A DNA stretch of 64,000 nt from Closterium sp. NIES-65 (taxonomy: Eukaryota > Streptophyta > Zygnematophyceae > Desmidiales > Closteriaceae): the NCBI GenBank assembly GCA_948144175.1, contig CANXME010001290.1, positions 262,501 to 326,500 on the forward strand, in the 5' to 3' direction. Below are positions 33,350-44,537 of the stretch, one piece after another. Under the pieces are notes generated by a model. That model saw nothing but the letters and a program-made list of their open reading frames with translations. It was not told the origin of the DNA and searched no databases. Position 1 is the stretch's first letter, and each line of letters starts with the position of its first letter. A program made the position numbers and the translations under genes.

Positions 33350-33724
33350 TGTCAGAATCCCAACCACTAGACCATTGGGATAAAAGGGCTTGTTTCAGTA
33401 GCGGGTCAGTGCGCCCATAACCCCCCAGGCAAACGCGCCTGTAACCCCCCTAGGATCGATCAGGGATCTCACAGTGTAGCTCTACTGACACCCCCCCACA
33501 CTGGGAGGCCCAGGACTGAGCACAGTGGCAATGGCCAACATGTGCATACACCGGGATTCGAACCCGAGACCGCTCTGATACCATGTCAGAATCCCAACCA
33601 CTAGACCATTGGGATAAAAGGGCTTGTTTCAGTAGCGGGTCAGTGCGCCCATAACCCCCCAGGCAAACGCGCCTGTAACCCCCCTAGGATCGATCGGGGA
33701 TCTCACAGTGTAGCTCTACTGACA
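33350..33724 (-). mobile_element. TRIM retrotransposon (375 bp) with Pol III box matches
   Basis: Two 141-bp LTRs (33350-33490, 33584-33724) differ at one base and have TG...CA ends. They enclose only 93 bp and are flanked by TATTC (33345-33349, 33725-33729). On the minus strand the PBS TGGTATCAGAGC (initiator tRNA-Met type) follows the right-hand LTR, and a GTGGGGGGG purine tract precedes the left-hand one. There is no coding capacity, so it needs enzymes from another element. The LTR end carries TGGTCTAGTGG (33608-33598), a full match to the tRNA A box. The internal part carries GGTTCGAATCC (33564-33554), a full match to the B box, 33 bases later. Confidence 0.93.
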
Positions 33725-33951
33725 TATTCTTGATAAAATTTAAACAATTGCCAATGTATATATTCGGTAACAAAAATGTGTCTAAACCCTAGACATTCGA
33801 TGATATAATTTAATAATTGTTTTAAAGTCAGAACGATAATTCGGCTTCTATTCATTAATTTGTTTAAATACTTCACAAGAAAAAAAACATGTATTGGAAC
33901 TGTGAAGAAACTAGCTATTAACATATACCAATATTATTTAGCAGAAGTAAA
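33725..33951. other. AT-rich intergenic sequence
   Basis: Nothing recognisable. It ends in GTAAA (33947-33951), the target duplication of element 7. Confidence 0.5.
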
Positions 33952-34083
33952 TGTGAAATGAATGAACAGGAATGGAATGACTAAGTCAGAAATTGGTACA
34001 AATAGCAAACCCTAGCAACCTGTACCCCATATGGGCTACCCCACTATAGCCTACAAACATGCATCAGCTATAATGTTCCGACA
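33952..34083 (-). repeat. 3' LTR of element 7 (132 bp)
   Basis: In plus reading TGTGAAATGAATG to ATGTTCCGACA. Identical to the 5' copy. Confidence 0.96.
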
Positions 34084-34287
34084 CACCCCCATAGGCAAAG
34101 TGGGGGAGAACAAGGGGTCACAAGACCAGTCAAGCAAAGCAAAACAAGCTCAGGGTGGATCACAAAGTCACCACACAGTCCGAGCACAAGAGCAGGGCCA
34201 GAGGCCAGTTCACACGCAGGAGTACAGACATATATATAAAACTAGACAAGCAAGTGCAGGTATATATATGTCAAAGTACAAGTAAAG

Positions 34288-37200
34288 TCAAGAAGAGAGC
34301 AAGTGAGGCAAGACTGGTACAAGACCCAGCTGTGTACAAAAGCGCTGGTGGTCACAAGGCGCAAGTGCCTTGGTGAACACATCAGCAGTGTTGGCCTCAG
34401 AGGCCACGTAAGCAAGTCGCAACTGACCACGCTGCTGCAGCTCACGAGCAAGGAAGTAGCGGAGAGCAATGTGCTTCGTTCTGTGCTCCAAGCGCTGCTC
34501 TCGACACAAGGCCAGCATGGCCTTGTTGTCTACGTACAGCACTGGAGGAGAACGAGGCGGCTCTCCAAGGTCAGTCAGCAGGTAGGTGAGCCAGCGAAGC
34601 TCCTGTGCAGCCATGGCTCCGGCGTAGATCTCAGCCTCACAACTGGAGCCGAGAACCGAAGACGAGCGAGTAGACCGCCACGAGACAGAGCCGGAACCAA
34701 GGCTGAAGGTGTAACCCTGTGACGACCGCTGCGTAGCCTGGTCGTCAGCCCAAGAAGCGTCCGCGTGCCCAGTGAGGACCACTGGACTCCGCCCTCCAAG
34801 CACTAGCCCCATGCCCGACGTACTGCACAGGTAGCGCAATACCCTCTTCGCTGCAGCCATGTGCTCTGGTCGGTGTCTCCCAGGAGCAACATAGCGTGCA
34901 AGAATGCTCAGAGGGTATGCAAGGTCAGGTCGTGTGCAGGTCATCAGGTACATGAGGCAGCCAACAAGCTCTGCATACGGACCACTCGACTCTACGGACT
35001 CATCCGAAGGCAGAGCTGAGAGTGAGTGGCGAGTAGGCAGAGGAGTGGCCTGAGGCGAGGAGTACGTGAAGCCGAAGCGCTGAAGGACCTGCTGCACCAT
35101 GTGTGACTGAGTCAGGGTAATGGTGCGACGTCCTCTGTCCCGAGTGATCTGCAAGCCAAGGTAGCTGCGCAGTTCACCCAGGTCTGTGCACGTGTGTCTC
35201 TTCAGCAGCTCGGACTTCACGTAGGCGAGTCCAGCAGTGTCCGCTGTGGCAAAGACCAAGTCGTCGACGTACACGAGGATGTAAAACGGCAGCAGGGAAG
35301 TGTCGGTGCGAAGAAACAGCGACGGGTCAGCAGTAGAAGGAGCAAACCCAAGAGCCGCAAGCGTAGTCCTCAGTGTGTCGTGCCACTCACGCGGTGCCTG
35401 GCGGAGACCGTAGACTGGCCGTCGGAGGCTCCACTGGGTGCCAGGAGGGAAAGTCCCAGTGAAGCCAGGCGGACGGCGCAGCCAGATCTCCTCGTGCAGG
35501 CTACCCTGCAGGAACGCAGTGCTGAAGTCGAGAGAGTGAAGCTCGTAGTCGCGCTGAGCGGCAATGTGCAGTAGCACCCGAAGAGTGGTCATCTTCGGGG
35601 TGGAAGAGAAGGTCTGAAAGTAGTCAACTCCCTGCCGCTGACTGAAGCCACGAGCCACGTAACGCGCCTTGAAGACAGGTGGGGAGCCCGGCGGCCGCTT
35701 CACCCTGAAGATCCACATGCCACTGACGATGTTCGCCCCAGGAGGGGGAACCGCGTCAACGTAGGTGCCTGTGGACTTCCAGGAAGCCATCTCTGCATCC
35801 ATAGCTGCCTGCCACTGAGAGGAGTAGGGACCCTCTACGGCCTCCGCGTAAGAACGCGGAGTCGGGATGTCTAGTGCATCCGGGTCTCCCTCAGGGGCTA
35901 GCAGTACAGACGCGAGACGAGGTGAAGCAACGGCTAGACACTGGAACTCCTCCTGCCTTTCCTCTAGGACGTCCGTGCCAAGGGCACACTCACCCCCGAC
36001 GGACGGAGGACAGGCGGACTCAGACGCAGCGACAAGACGAGCAGCGAAGTCTAGACGACAGCGCGCAGCAAAGTCGACAAGCTCAGTGACAAGGGCTGAC
36101 GCAGCAGACGACTCGAAGGAAGGGTCAGTGACAGCAGTAGCAAGGAGACGCGTGACAGTAGGACTGGCAGCGCGAAGAGTGTCCGACTCAGGGTCGGCAA
36201 GAGCAGGAAGAGAGGAAGCAGGAGGAGAAGGCAAAGGGGCACGCAGAGGAGCAGTGGACGGACGCAGTGACATCCGGTGCGTGCCAGGGACAGGAGGAGG
36301 ACGCTGACGCGACCCGCGACCACTAGCGCGCTCAGTACGAACAGGCGACGCAGGACAATACGCAGGCTCACGACGCTCAGTAAGACCTCCAGTCGGACCA
36401 GTGTAGGGAGAAGGAGCAGGCAAAGGGGAGGCAGGCTGTAGCTGTGGCTGTGACGGAACAGGCCGCGGACCCTCTAAGGGAGCAGGAGGAGGTGTAAGAC
36501 CAAGAACCTGCTGCAGGAGCGGAACGAAGTACGGTCGGGGCCGCGCGGCGACACCAGAAACAGCAGGAACAGCAGCAGCAGCCCCGTCCGGAGCACCCAC
36601 TCCAGCAGCACCTCCAGCAGAACCACCAGAAGCTCCAGAACCTCCAGCAGCAGCACCAGGAGCACAGTCAGTCGGACCGCCAGCCGCAGGCTCAGCTCCA
36701 ACACCCTCAGAAGGACCAGCTCCAGGAGAACTCGCAGACCCAGCAGCTCCAGCACCCACAGTACGAGCACCGCCAGGACGTGTGGTAGCAGCACCCTCGA
36801 CAGCCGTAGAACCACCAGCACCAGCAGCACGTCTCCAGCGCCTGGCAAACCACTCACGCAGCTCCTGTGGGGGGAGTGGCTCCCGGCGAGACGAAGCACC
36901 CCTAGGCACAGCACCTCCAGGCTCAGCACCCCCAGGCTCAGGACCCCCAGGAACAGCGCCCCCAGGAACAGCACCCCCAGGCTCAGCACCCCCAGGCTCA
37001 GCACCCCCAGGCACAGCACCTCCAGGCTCAGCATCCCCAGGCACAGCACCCCCAGGCTCAGTACTCCCAGGCTCAGCACCCCCAGACTCAGCACCCCCAG
37101 GCACAGCACCCCCAGACTCCGCACCCCCAGACTCCGCACCCCCAGGCTCAGCTCCCGCAGCAGCACCAGAGTCACCAGTGACCTCGACAGGCTCAACCGC

Positions 37201-38832
37201 GTCTACCTGGGACACACCTGACGGGGCAGGACCCTGAGGGGGGAGGGGGACTACCGGGGGGGGACCTGGTACCAAGAAGAGCTGGGGTGGGGGGAGGGAC
37301 GGAGTGCGGTAGGGGAAGAGGCGGTAGTAGGGTACCGACTCGTCGAACGTGACGTCCTGGGAGGACAGAACACGTCGAGAGGTGGGGTGGTAGAACTGCC
37401 ACCCAGGGGCGTCGGGGGGGAACCCCAGGAAGACGCAGGGAGAAGCACGAGGGGACAGCTTGTCCGCAGACAGGTCGCGAACAAACGCCCGAGATCCCCA
37501 GACCCGGAACGCCGACGCATCGCCAACCTTCCCCGTCCACAGCAGCGCTGGGGAGGTCTCCGGTCGAGAGACCCTGGGGTGAAGGTTGATCTGGTGCGCA
37601 GCGTACCTGACCGCAAACGGCCACAGAAAATGGGGAGCAGCCGCATGCATCATGGACGTACGAGCGACGTCCATGACCATGCCAATGCGGCGCTCAGCAA
37701 TCCCATTCTGCTGTGGTGAGTCCGGAAGCGTGAAGGTCTGACGGATGCCTCGCACACGACAGTAGGCACTCAGGAGGTTAGAGGAGAACTCTCCGCCTCT
37801 GTCCGAGTGCAGACGCAAAACAGGGAAGTCAGAGCCAAAGCTCTTCCGAAGCTGGAGACGAGCTGCGCGGATCCAGTCGATCAACACCTCAGTGACCTCA
37901 CCCTTGCTGCGCAAGGGGAAGACTGTGGTGTAACGCGAGTAGTCGTCAACCACCAGCAGGAAGTAGCGCTCCAGACCCTGTCCACGGACGCGGGCTGGGC
38001 CCCACACGTCCATGTGAAGCGTCTGCAACGGGGCGTCTGTCGGAGGAAACTGGGAGGAGTGAGGGGCAGCACGCTGGCGCCCCTCGACACAGGGGACACA
38101 AGCAGGGCCAGGGCCCGGAGGAAGGGGAGGGAGGGACCGGGGAAGACCAGACACAAGGACCCGCGAGGCCATGCCTCTGAGCCGAAGCAGAGAGGGGTGG
38201 CCAAGGCGGTGGTGCCAGAGGAGGGTCTCGTGAGACTGACGACGACACGAACAGGGGGCAGACTCAGGACCAGACCTGGACGCTGCAGCAAACACCTGAC
38301 CAGACGAAGGGACCCTACCAGACGCAGTACCTGGAGGAGAAGCAGTGGTCAGTGTGTACAGGCTCGACCCCGGCCGACGTGTAAACGTAGCCAGGTGGCG
38401 ACCTGTGTCCGCCTCCGTACAGTGGGTCACCCGCTGACGAGCAGGGGTGAACTGGTGGACACCCGCATCCTGGAGGTCAGCACCACTCACCAAGTTCGTC
38501 GAGAACGAGGGGAGGTAGAGACCAGTCAGGGTGCCAGAGGGGGCCGCCGGACACGGGAGGACAGTGGAGAAGCGAGACAGGACAGGCCCCCCAGAGGGGT
38601 CCGCCAGAGACACCGCAACAGGCCGACTCAGCGGCGTGAGCGTGGTGCGGTCCCTAAAGAAAGAGCGAGACGCTCCAGAGTCAAGGGTGAAGGTGTGAGA
38701 GGCCGAAGCCGACACAGTACCTGAGAGGGCGGACTCACCAGTACCTGAGAGCACAGACGCACTGGCACCTAGAGCAGCAGCCTCACTAGTACCTGACTCG
38801 GCAGTACAATGCCCGGGTCGGGCGGGAAACAC
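34288..38832 (-). CDS. Pol polyprotein of element 7 (protease, integrase, RT, RNase H)
   Basis: Open frame of 1514 codons, the longest in the window. Order: protease ([11 protein letters not shown]), pre-integrase ([23 protein letters not shown]), integrase with Asp at about residue 275 ([10 protein letters not shown]), Asp at about 344 (LHSDRGGEF) and Glu at about 380 (NGIAERRIG), giving the D,D(35)E triad. A Gly-Ala-Glu-Pro-rich linker follows, then reverse transcriptase with YVDD near residue 1187, and RNase H ([30 protein letters not shown]). There is no ATG at the 5' edge; in elements 5 and 6 this frame is continuous with gag. Here one base is missing near 38817, putting pol out of frame with a 64-bp overlap. 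Expression would need frameshifting, or the base loss is a mutation or sequencing error. Confidence 0.93.
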   Translation of the reverse strand: MFPARPGHCTAESGTSEAAALGASASVLSGTGESALSGTVSASASHTFTLDSGASRSFFRDRTTLTPLSRPVAVSLADPSGGPVLSRFSTVLPCPAAPSGTLTGLYLPSFSTNLVSGADLQDAGVHQFTPARQRVTHCTEADTGRHLATFTRRPGSSLYTLTTASPPGTASGRVPSSGQVFAAASRSGPESAPCSCRRQSHETLLWHHRLGHPSLLRLRGMASRVLVSGLPRSLPPLPPGPGPACVPCVEGRQRAAPHSSQFPPTDAPLQTLHMDVWGPARVRGQGLERYFLLVVDDYSRYTTVFPLRSKGEVTEVLIDWIRAARLQLRKSFGSDFPVLRLHSDRGGEFSSNLLSAYCRVRGIRQTFTLPDSPQQNGIAERRIGMVMDVARTSMMHAAAPHFLWPFAVRYAAHQINLHPRVSRPETSPALLWTGKVGDASAFRVWGSRAFVRDLSADKLSPRASPCVFLGFPPDAPGWQFYHPTSRRVLSSQDVTFDESVPYYRLFPYRTPSLPPPQLFLVPGPPPVVPLPPQGPAPSGVSQVDAVEPVEVTGDSGAAAGAEPGGAESGGAESGGAVPGGAESGGAEPGSTEPGGAVPGDAEPGGAVPGGAEPGGAEPGGAVPGGAVPGGPEPGGAEPGGAVPRGASSRREPLPPQELREWFARRWRRAAGAGGSTAVEGAATTRPGGARTVGAGAAGSASSPGAGPSEGVGAEPAAGGPTDCAPGAAAGGSGASGGSAGGAAGVGAPDGAAAAVPAVSGVAARPRPYFVPLLQQVLGLTPPPAPLEGPRPVPSQPQLQPASPLPAPSPYTGPTGGLTERREPAYCPASPVRTERASGRGSRQRPPPVPGTHRMSLRPSTAPLRAPLPSPPASSLPALADPESDTLRAASPTVTRLLATAVTDPSFESSAASALVTELVDFAARCRLDFAARLVAASESACPPSVGGECALGTDVLEERQEEFQCLAVASPRLASVLLAPEGDPDALDIPTPRSYAEAVEGPYSSQWQAAMDAEMASWKSTGTYVDAVPPPGANIVSGMWIFRVKRPPGSPPVFKARYVARGFSQRQGVDYFQTFSSTPKMTTLRVLLHIAAQRDYELHSLDFSTAFLQGSLHEEIWLRRPPGFTGTFPPGTQWSLRRPVYGLRQAPREWHDTLRTTLAALGFAPSTADPSLFLRTDTSLLPFYILVYVDDLVFATADTAGLAYVKSELLKRHTCTDLGELRSYLGLQITRDRGRRTITLTQSHMVQQVLQRFGFTYSSPQATPLPTRHSLSALPSDESVESSGPYAELVGCLMYLMTCTRPDLAYPLSILARYVAPGRHRPEHMAAAKRVLRYLCSTSGMGLVLGGRSPVVLTGHADASWADDQATQRSSQGYTFSLGSGSVSWRSTRSSSVLGSSCEAEIYAGAMAAQELRWLTYLLTDLGEPPRSPPVLYVDNKAMLALCREQRLEHRTKHIALRYFLARELQQRGQLRLAYVASEANTADVFTKALAPCDHQRFCTQLGLVPVLPHLLSS

Positions 38833-40277
38833 CGGTAACAGTCGTCCTCATCACTACCAGTCACAGCATACATAGCAGAGAGAATAGCATCAAAGTCAAG
38901 GTCATAAATAGCTACACCAGCCCTAGACAGCTCTCCCCAGCGGGGGATCTCAGCGGCCTCCGGAAACTGCTGACGCCAGGCGTCGGTCAGGCGGCCAAAG
39001 CAGCGACGGGCTGTGTGGGCGCCTCCACACCTCTCCCCTGCACGGTCACCAGTGCGAAGAACGTAGGGGCAGGGACCAAGCGCACCACCGCGCTGACGCT
39101 GCAAGTACCACTCACGGAGCTGCTGAGGGCCGGGGACGGTGCGAGAGCGCTGCTGCTGCTGCGGCTGCTGCTGCGGCTGCTGCTGCTGCTGCTGCTGCTG
39201 GCGCTGACCACCCCCAGAGCTGCTCCGCTGGGACGAGCCACTCCGACCCCCGCCTCCACCGCCACCCCCGCCTCCACCGCCACCCCCGTCTCCACCGCCA
39301 CCTCCCCCACCAGGACCGTCGCTCCCACCGCTCGCACCGCCTCCTCCGCTACCACCTCCGCCGCCACCTCCGCCTCCACCGCCGCCACTAGTACCTCCAC
39401 TCCCGCCACCACCCCCACCGCCACCCCCACTCCCCCCTCCACCCCCACCGCCTCCTCCACCGCCCCCTCTGGCTCCACCCGCTCCCTTGCCCCCCTTGCC
39501 CTTGCCAGTGCGGCGTCTGCCGCTGGGGGCAGACGCCGCGCCGACCGACTCAAAACCAGCGAGGTCGGCCGCAGCGGCAGAGGCGACAGAGGGCAGCAGG
39601 GGGGAAGGACCACACCCCTCAAAGATGGGGGTGCGAGGGTCACCCCGAGAGGCCCCTACAGCGACAATACTCTTCTCAGCCGCTAGCAGGGACTCCTCAA
39701 GGAGGTCGACAGTGAGAGTGGTGGGACAGACAGAGAGAAACTGGTCCCGAACGACACGAAGGGACTCAGGGAGACGGGTGACGAGAAAGTAGAGAGTGAT
39801 GTACATGGGAGGAGGGTTCGCAGCGCGGAACTCAGCAGGAAGGGCAGCGCGGTAGCGGGTGTCACTAGCGCGAAGGTGGGTAACGAGGTCAGCAACAGTG
39901 GGAAAGGAAGCGAGGTCAGGGAAGAGAAACGGTAGCATGAGGCGGCTAAGGGTAGCGGAGGAAGGGGAGGAGTAGCGCGCAACTACAGCGTCGTACAAGG
40001 CCTGAGCGGTCTTGCACTGACTAAAGTGGGCACGCTCAGAGGAAGGGAGGTGGCGACGCACAGCAAGACGTGCAGCAGCATCACGGGTCGCCCACTTGGA
40101 GCGAACGGCAGAGTCAGCATCAGCAGGTGGGGCAGGGACAGCGCCAGAGACAAAGTCAAAGAGGGAGACCTCATCTACCGCATCACACAGTAAGTACAGC
40201 TGCAGGTCCTCGATCCAGACGGCAAAGTCAATGGCCCTCCCCTCAGCGTCAAAAGTGAGAACATTGGGGGTGGCCAT
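38769..40277 (-). CDS. Gag of element 7, glycine-rich with extended zinc knuckle
   Basis: About 502 residues from the ATG at 40277 (MATPNVLTFDAEG). An upstream in-frame start at 40298 is possible, but the MATP start is shared with elements 5 and 6. The N-terminal half has the copia Gag feel (DAAARLAVRRHLPSSERAHF, LTVDLLEESLLAAEKSI). A long glycine/serine run and a Gln run follow. The knuckle is CPYVLRTGDRAGERC then GGAHTARRC, that is CX13CX3HX4C. The frame leaves the alignment after CFPPDPGI, where one G is missing, and stops at 38769. Gag forms the virus-like particle and packages the element RNA. Confidence 0.9.
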   Translation of the reverse strand: MATPNVLTFDAEGRAIDFAVWIEDLQLYLLCDAVDEVSLFDFVSGAVPAPPADADSAVRSKWATRDAAARLAVRRHLPSSERAHFSQCKTAQALYDAVVARYSSPSSATLSRLMLPFLFPDLASFPTVADLVTHLRASDTRYRAALPAEFRAANPPPMYITLYFLVTRLPESLRVVRDQFLSVCPTTLTVDLLEESLLAAEKSIVAVGASRGDPRTPIFEGCGPSPLLPSVASAAAADLAGFESVGAASAPSGRRRTGKGKGGKGAGGARGGGGGGGGGGGGSGGGGGGGGGSGGTSGGGGGGGGGGGGSGGGGASGGSDGPGGGGGGGDGGGGGGGGGGGGGGRSGSSQRSSSGGGQRQQQQQQQQPQQQPQQQQRSRTVPGPQQLREWYLQRQRGGALGPCPYVLRTGDRAGERCGGAHTARRCFGRLTDAWRQQFPEAAEIPRWGELSRAGVAIYDLDFDAILSAMYAVTGSDEDDCYRCFPPDPGIVLPSQVLVRLLL

Positions 40278-40319
40278 GGTAGCAGCTGAAAGTCTCACCG
40301 GGGTGGGAGAGTCGGGTAG

Positions 40320-41050
40320 GTCAGTAGCAGGCGGCTCGGGCGGCTCGGGCGGCTCGGGCGGCTCGGGCGGCTCGGGCAGCTCGGGCGGCTCGGATACCGG
40401 GCGGCTCGGCTGCTGCTGGGCGGCTCGGCTGCTGCTGGGCGGCTCGGCTGCTGCTGGGCGGCTCGGCTACTGCTGGGCGGCTTGGCTGCTGCAGGGCGGC
40501 TCGGCTGCTGCTGGGCGGCTCGGGTGCTGCTGGGCGGGGCGGCTGTAGCGGAGTGGCGGGGCCGGGACAAGGGACGGCGGGGCCGAGACAGGTGCAGCGG
40601 CGGGGCCGCAGGGTGCAGCGGCGGGGCCGGGACAGGTGCAGCGGCGGGCCAGGACAGGTGCAGTGGCGACGGGCCGGGACAGGTGCAGCGGCGGGGCCGG
40701 GACAGGTGCAGCGGCAGGCCGGGACAGGTGGAGCGGCGGGGCCGGGACAGGTGCAGCGGCGGGCCAGGACAGGTGCAGCGGCGGCGGGCCGGGACAGGTG
40801 CAGCGGCGGGGCCGGGACAGGTGCAGCGGCGGCGGGCCGGGACAGGTGCAGCGGCGGGGCCGCAGGGTGCAGCGGCGGCGGCCGCGTCTTAGAGGGCGGC
40901 GGGGCCGCGGCTGAGCAGGCGGCGGCGGCCGCGTCGTAGAGGGCGGCGGGGCCGCGGCTGAGCAGGCGGCGGCGGCCGCGTCGTAGAGGGCGGCGGGGCC
41001 GCGTCTTAAAGGCGGGGCCGCGACTGGACGGCGGGGCCGCGAATGAAGGG
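40320..41050 (-). repeat. tandem repeats in the leader of element 7
   Basis: Three blocks: GGCGGCTCGGGC/GGCTGCTGCTGGGC units at 40325-40545; about a dozen units around GGCCGGGACAGGTGCAGCGG at 40556-40880; and a longer unit with GAGGGCGGCGGGGCCGCG at 40880-41050. They differ in sequence and length from the leader repeats of elements 5 and 6. Confidence 0.85.
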
Positions 41051-41143
41051 CGGCGGGGCCGCAGGGGAAGGGCGACTCGGGGGGGGTCGCTAAAAAAAAA
41101 GGATCGCGCGCCTAAGGGCGCGCTTCGGTGGGCCCTAGGCGAA

Positions 41144-41171
41144 GTTCCCACAGGGAACCCGCTCTATACCA
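41144..41171 (-). other. primer-binding site and hairpin of element 7
   Basis: TGGTATAGAGC on the minus strand adjoins the LTR. A 6-bp stem GTTCCC/GGGAAC lies at 41144-41149 and 41153-41158. A conserved GGGCCCACC block follows (as read on the minus strand). Confidence 0.75.
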
Positions 41172-41303
41172 TGTGAAATGAATGAACAGGAATGGAATGA
41201 CTAAGTCAGAAATTGGTACAAATAGCAAACCCTAGCAACCTGTACCCCATATGGGCTACCCCACTATAGCCTACAAACATGCATCAGCTATAATGTTCCG
41301 ACA
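41172..41303 (-). repeat. 5' LTR of element 7 (132 bp)
   Basis: Identical to the 3' copy and followed by the target duplication GTAAA. Confidence 0.96.
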
Positions 41304-41832
41304 GTAAATTCTTATACAGTTATATTTGTATTATCCATTCATTTTTATCTTATATATTAACGGAAGTCGGCGTTCATCGACACTCGTTATTTAACCTCGA
41401 GTTGTTATCGATCGATATGGTAACGTGTGACACCACGATTGGTTCCATTCTCAGATGGTTTTGATTTGGCTAATTCTGACGTGTCTAGTGTTATACCATG
41501 CTCGCGCTGCGGCTTTGGTGCCTGCCCCGTCGGTGTCGAGCCTAAACGCCGAAAAGCCACACGTAGGCTTGGCAAGCCAGCACTACACTGGTTTGGTTCC
41601 CACAATTTTGGACGCTCGAGGTTGGGTTCCTTCCAAAAACTTCCGAGATGACCGTACACTTACATGTACACGACTTAATTGAAGCGAAATCTCGGGAGCG
41701 CGTACCGCTCGGGATAGAAGGTGGATCCGCGTCGCTATGGGGTATACAAAATATAGACCGCAATGAAAAAAATTCACGAGGGCAAAGCCCGCGCCGTGGC
41801 AATTCTCTCCAAAATTTGGTTCTGTTTAGGGC
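41304..41832. other. intergenic sequence right of element 7
   Basis: No gene is supported. The part 41677-41818 is the second, inverted copy of the dispersed repeat at 24626-24768. Confidence 0.5.
41677..41818 (-). repeat. dispersed repeat, copy 2
   Basis: Reverse complement reads AAATTTTGGAGAGAATTGCC onward and aligns with 24626-24768 in block order. Function and class are unknown. Confidence 0.65.
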
Positions 41833-42317
41833 GTGTCTGAAGTGAATTTTGACGTTTGCTGACGAAAGTTTCGTCGACGTTCCTCGACGAAACTCGACAT
41901 CCGTTTTCAGCTTTGTGCACTTCAGACACCCACACGACAAAATAGCCCACACGTGCCATAGGTGCACTGCTATAAGCTGCCCATGAAAATCCGACGTGGA
42001 ATGAACAGAATCATTAATGTAACTCAATTGTTTGTAATCTCGCGAATTTCGCTTAGCATGGATTGTTGCTGGTAACACCGGATATCCTACTGTCACATTG
42101 TCAGCGAAATTTCACTAGCACGTGACGCTCTCTTCTAAGTCCTTAGTCACGTGTGTTCGCTAGCAGCTTTGCAGACATGGCGTGTCGAAGAAATGTTTTT
42201 GAAGCACTCACTGACTACAGTGACTCGAACAGCTGCCCGGTATCACTGTTCGACATCCCTCTACATGTGTACGAACGTCGAGTTTCGTCGAGGGATGTCA
42301 GGCTGCACTTCAGACAC
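41833..42317. mobile_element. foldback/MITE-like element (485 bp)
   Basis: The outer ends are GTGTCTGAAGTG and its exact inverse CACTTCAGACAC. Further in, CCTCGACGAAACTCGAC is found in inverted orientation on both arms. LRR intron sequence resumes immediately to the right (AACTCATAACTGTCAA). No coding frame and no clear target duplication are seen. Confidence 0.6.
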
Positions 42318-42503
42318 CAACAACTCATAACTGTCAATACGCAATTTTAATCTGTACAGTCTTCGTCAGTCCTCTGCATTTGCTTGCCTTGCTATAGGCC
42401 TTCCGAGCTCATCAATCCTAGTAGTAAGTTCCAGCCGGCCAAAGTCCGTAAACAAAGATTTGAGCCTCTCGTCTCGTCACGTCCAACTCACTCACCCACA
42501 CAG

Positions 42504-42575
42504 GAGTCTCAACACTAACTCTCTCACGGGTTCCATTCCCGACAGCATCTCCGCACTCACGGCACTCACATACCT
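42504..42575 (+). CDS. LRR gene exon a (one leucine-rich repeat)
   Basis: 72 bp between CACAG and GTAAGAGG. Phase: the first base completes the Leu codon begun by the last two bases of the previous exon. It encodes SLNTNSLTGSIPDSISALTA followed by LTY, the plant-specific 24-residue LRR (N.L.G.IP). Such repeats form the ectodomain of receptor-like kinases or receptor-like proteins; no kinase or membrane segment is in the window. Nearly identical to the exon at 45455. Confidence 0.85.
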
Positions 42576-42998
42576 GTAAGAGGCACACTGGGTGTGCTCC
42601 ACCTGCGTGCTGCTCTGTCCACTGGGTGCTGCATGCCATGTGCGCATCACTGCTGGCACTCCTCTGCCCATGCACTCTGCACGCCCACTCCTTCCCACCT
42701 CTGCTGTCTGCATCGCTTCACCACGCCGTGTTCCTCCCTCTTGTTGTAGTAATTCATTCTTATACCTTCGTTCCTAAACCTCAAAACCCAGTACACCTGT
42801 TTAACTACCACGGCAGCACTCATATCTGTCACTACGCAATCTTAATCTGTACAGTGTTTGTCAGTCCTCTGCATTTGCTTGCCTTGCTATAGGCCTTCCG
42901 AGCTCATCAATCCTAGTAGTAAGTTCCAGCCGGCCAAAGTCCGTAAACAAGGATTTGAGCCTCTCGTCTCGTCACGTCCAACTCACTCACCCACACAG

Positions 42999-43070
42999 GG
43001 ATCTCGGCACTAATTCTCTCACGGGCTCCATTCCCGACAGCATCTTTGCGCTCACGAACCTCCAAATCCT
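42999..43070 (+). CDS. LRR gene exon b
   Basis: 72 bp, same splice phase and donor as its neighbours. Core GTNSLTGSIPDSIFALTNLQ, so the hydrophobic LRR positions are kept and the variable positions differ from exon a. Confidence 0.85.
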
Positions 43071-43486
43071 GTAAGAGGCGCACTGGGTGTGCTCCACCTG
43101 CGTGCTGCTCTGTCCACTGGGTGCTGCCTGCCATGTGCGCATCACTGCTGGCACTCCTCCTCTGCCCATGCACTCTGCACGCCCACTCCTTCCCACCTCT
43201 GCTGTCTGCATCGCTTCACCACGCCGTGTTCCTCCCTCTTGTTGTAGTAATTCGTTCTTATGCCTTGGTTCCTAAACCTCAAAACCCAGTACACCTGTTT
43301 TACTACGACGGCAGAACTCATAACTGTCAATACGCAATCTTAATCTGTACAGTCTTCGTCAGTCCTCTGCATTTGCTTGCCTTGCTATAGGCCTTCCGAG
43401 CTCATCAATCCTAGTAGTAAGTTCCAGCCGGCCAAAGTCCGTAAACAAGGATTTGAGCCTCTCGTCTAACTCACTCACCCACACAG

Positions 43487-43558
43487 GGATCTCCACTCTA
43501 ACTCTCTCAACGGCTCCTTTCCCGGCAGCATCTCTGCGCTCACGCTCCTCGGATTCCT
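43487..43558 (+). CDS. LRR gene exon c
   Basis: 72 bp. Core HSNSLNGSFPGSISALTLLG. The IP dipeptide typical of plant LRRs is replaced by FP. First member of the two-exon unit repeated at 44466. Confidence 0.85.
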
Positions 43559-43977
43559 GTAAGAGGCGCACTGGGTTTGCCTGGGTCTAGCTGTCCACTG
43601 GGTGCTGCATGCCATGTGCGCATCACTGCTGGCACTCCTCCTCTGCCCATGCACTCTGCACGCCCACTCCTTCCCACCTCTGCTGTCTGCATCGCTTCAC
43701 CACGCCGTGTTCCTCCCTCTTGTTGTAGTAATTCGTTCTTATGCCTTGGTTCCTAAACCTCAAAACCCAGTACACCTTTTTTACTACGACGGCAGAACTC
43801 ATAACTGTCAATACGCAATCTTAATCTGTACGGTCTTCGTCAGTCCTCTGCATTTGCTTGCCTTGCTATAGGCCTTCCGAGCTCATCAATCCTAGTAGTA
43901 AGTTCCAGCCGGCCAAAGTCCGTAAACAAAGATTTGAGCCTCTCGTCTCGTCACGTCCAACTCACTCACCCACACAG

Positions 43978-44049
43978 GAGTCTCGACACTAACTCTCTCA
44001 CGGGCTCCATTCCCGACAGCATCTCCGCACTCACGGCACTCACATACCT
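43978..44049 (+). CDS. LRR gene exon d
   Basis: 72 bp. Core DTNSLTGSIPDSISALTA, nearly equal to exon a. Second member of the repeated two-exon unit. Confidence 0.85.
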
Positions 44050-44465
44050 GTAAGAGGCACACTGGGTGTGCTCCACCTGCGTGCTGCTCTGTCCACTGGG
44101 TGCTGCATGCCATGTGCGCATCACTGCTGGCACTCCTCCTCTGCCCATGCACTCTGCACGCCCACTCCTTCCCACCTCTGCTGTCTGCATCGCTTCACCA
44201 CGCTGTGTTCCTCCCTCTTGTTGTAGTAATTCGTTCTTATGCCTTGGTTCCTAAACCTCAAAACCCAGTACACCTGTTTTACTACGACGGCAGAACTCAT
44301 AACTGTCAATACGCAATCTTAATCTGTACAGTCTTCGTCAGTCCTCTGCATTTGCTTGCCTTGCTATAGGCCTTCCAAGCTCATCAATCTTAGAAGTAAG
44401 TTCCAGCCGTCCAAAGTCCGTAAACAAGGATTTGAGCCTCTCGTCTAACTCACTCACCCACACAG

Positions 44466-44537
44466 GAATCTCCACTCTAACTCTCTCAACGGCTCCTTTC
44501 CCGGCAGCATCTCTGCGCTCACGAAGCTCCTATACCT
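44466..44537 (+). CDS. LRR gene exon e
   Basis: 72 bp. Core HSNSLNGSFPGSISALTKLL. Duplicate of exon c, 979 bp downstream of it. Confidence 0.85.

Larger units (their letters stand above)
33952..41303 (-). mobile_element. complete young Ty1/copia element 7 (7.35 kb)
   Basis: The LTRs 33952-34083 and 41172-41303 are identical over 132 bp and are flanked by GTAAA (33947-33951, 41304-41308). Identical LTRs mean a recent insertion. Layout as in elements 5 and 6. The coding region is open except for one frameshift between gag and pol. Confidence 0.96.

Noticed and set aside
33545..33625. A genuine tRNA gene on the minus strand
   Set aside because: A and B boxes and a T-arm are present, but the two acceptor arms do not pair and the sequence spans an LTR/PBS border of a flanked TRIM. 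Reported as Pol III-like boxes only.
38769..38832. Programmed ribosomal frameshift as the normal gag-pol strategy of this clade
   Set aside because: Elements 5 and 6 have gag and pol in one frame at this position, and no slippery heptamer or pseudoknot is evident. A one-base indel is simpler.
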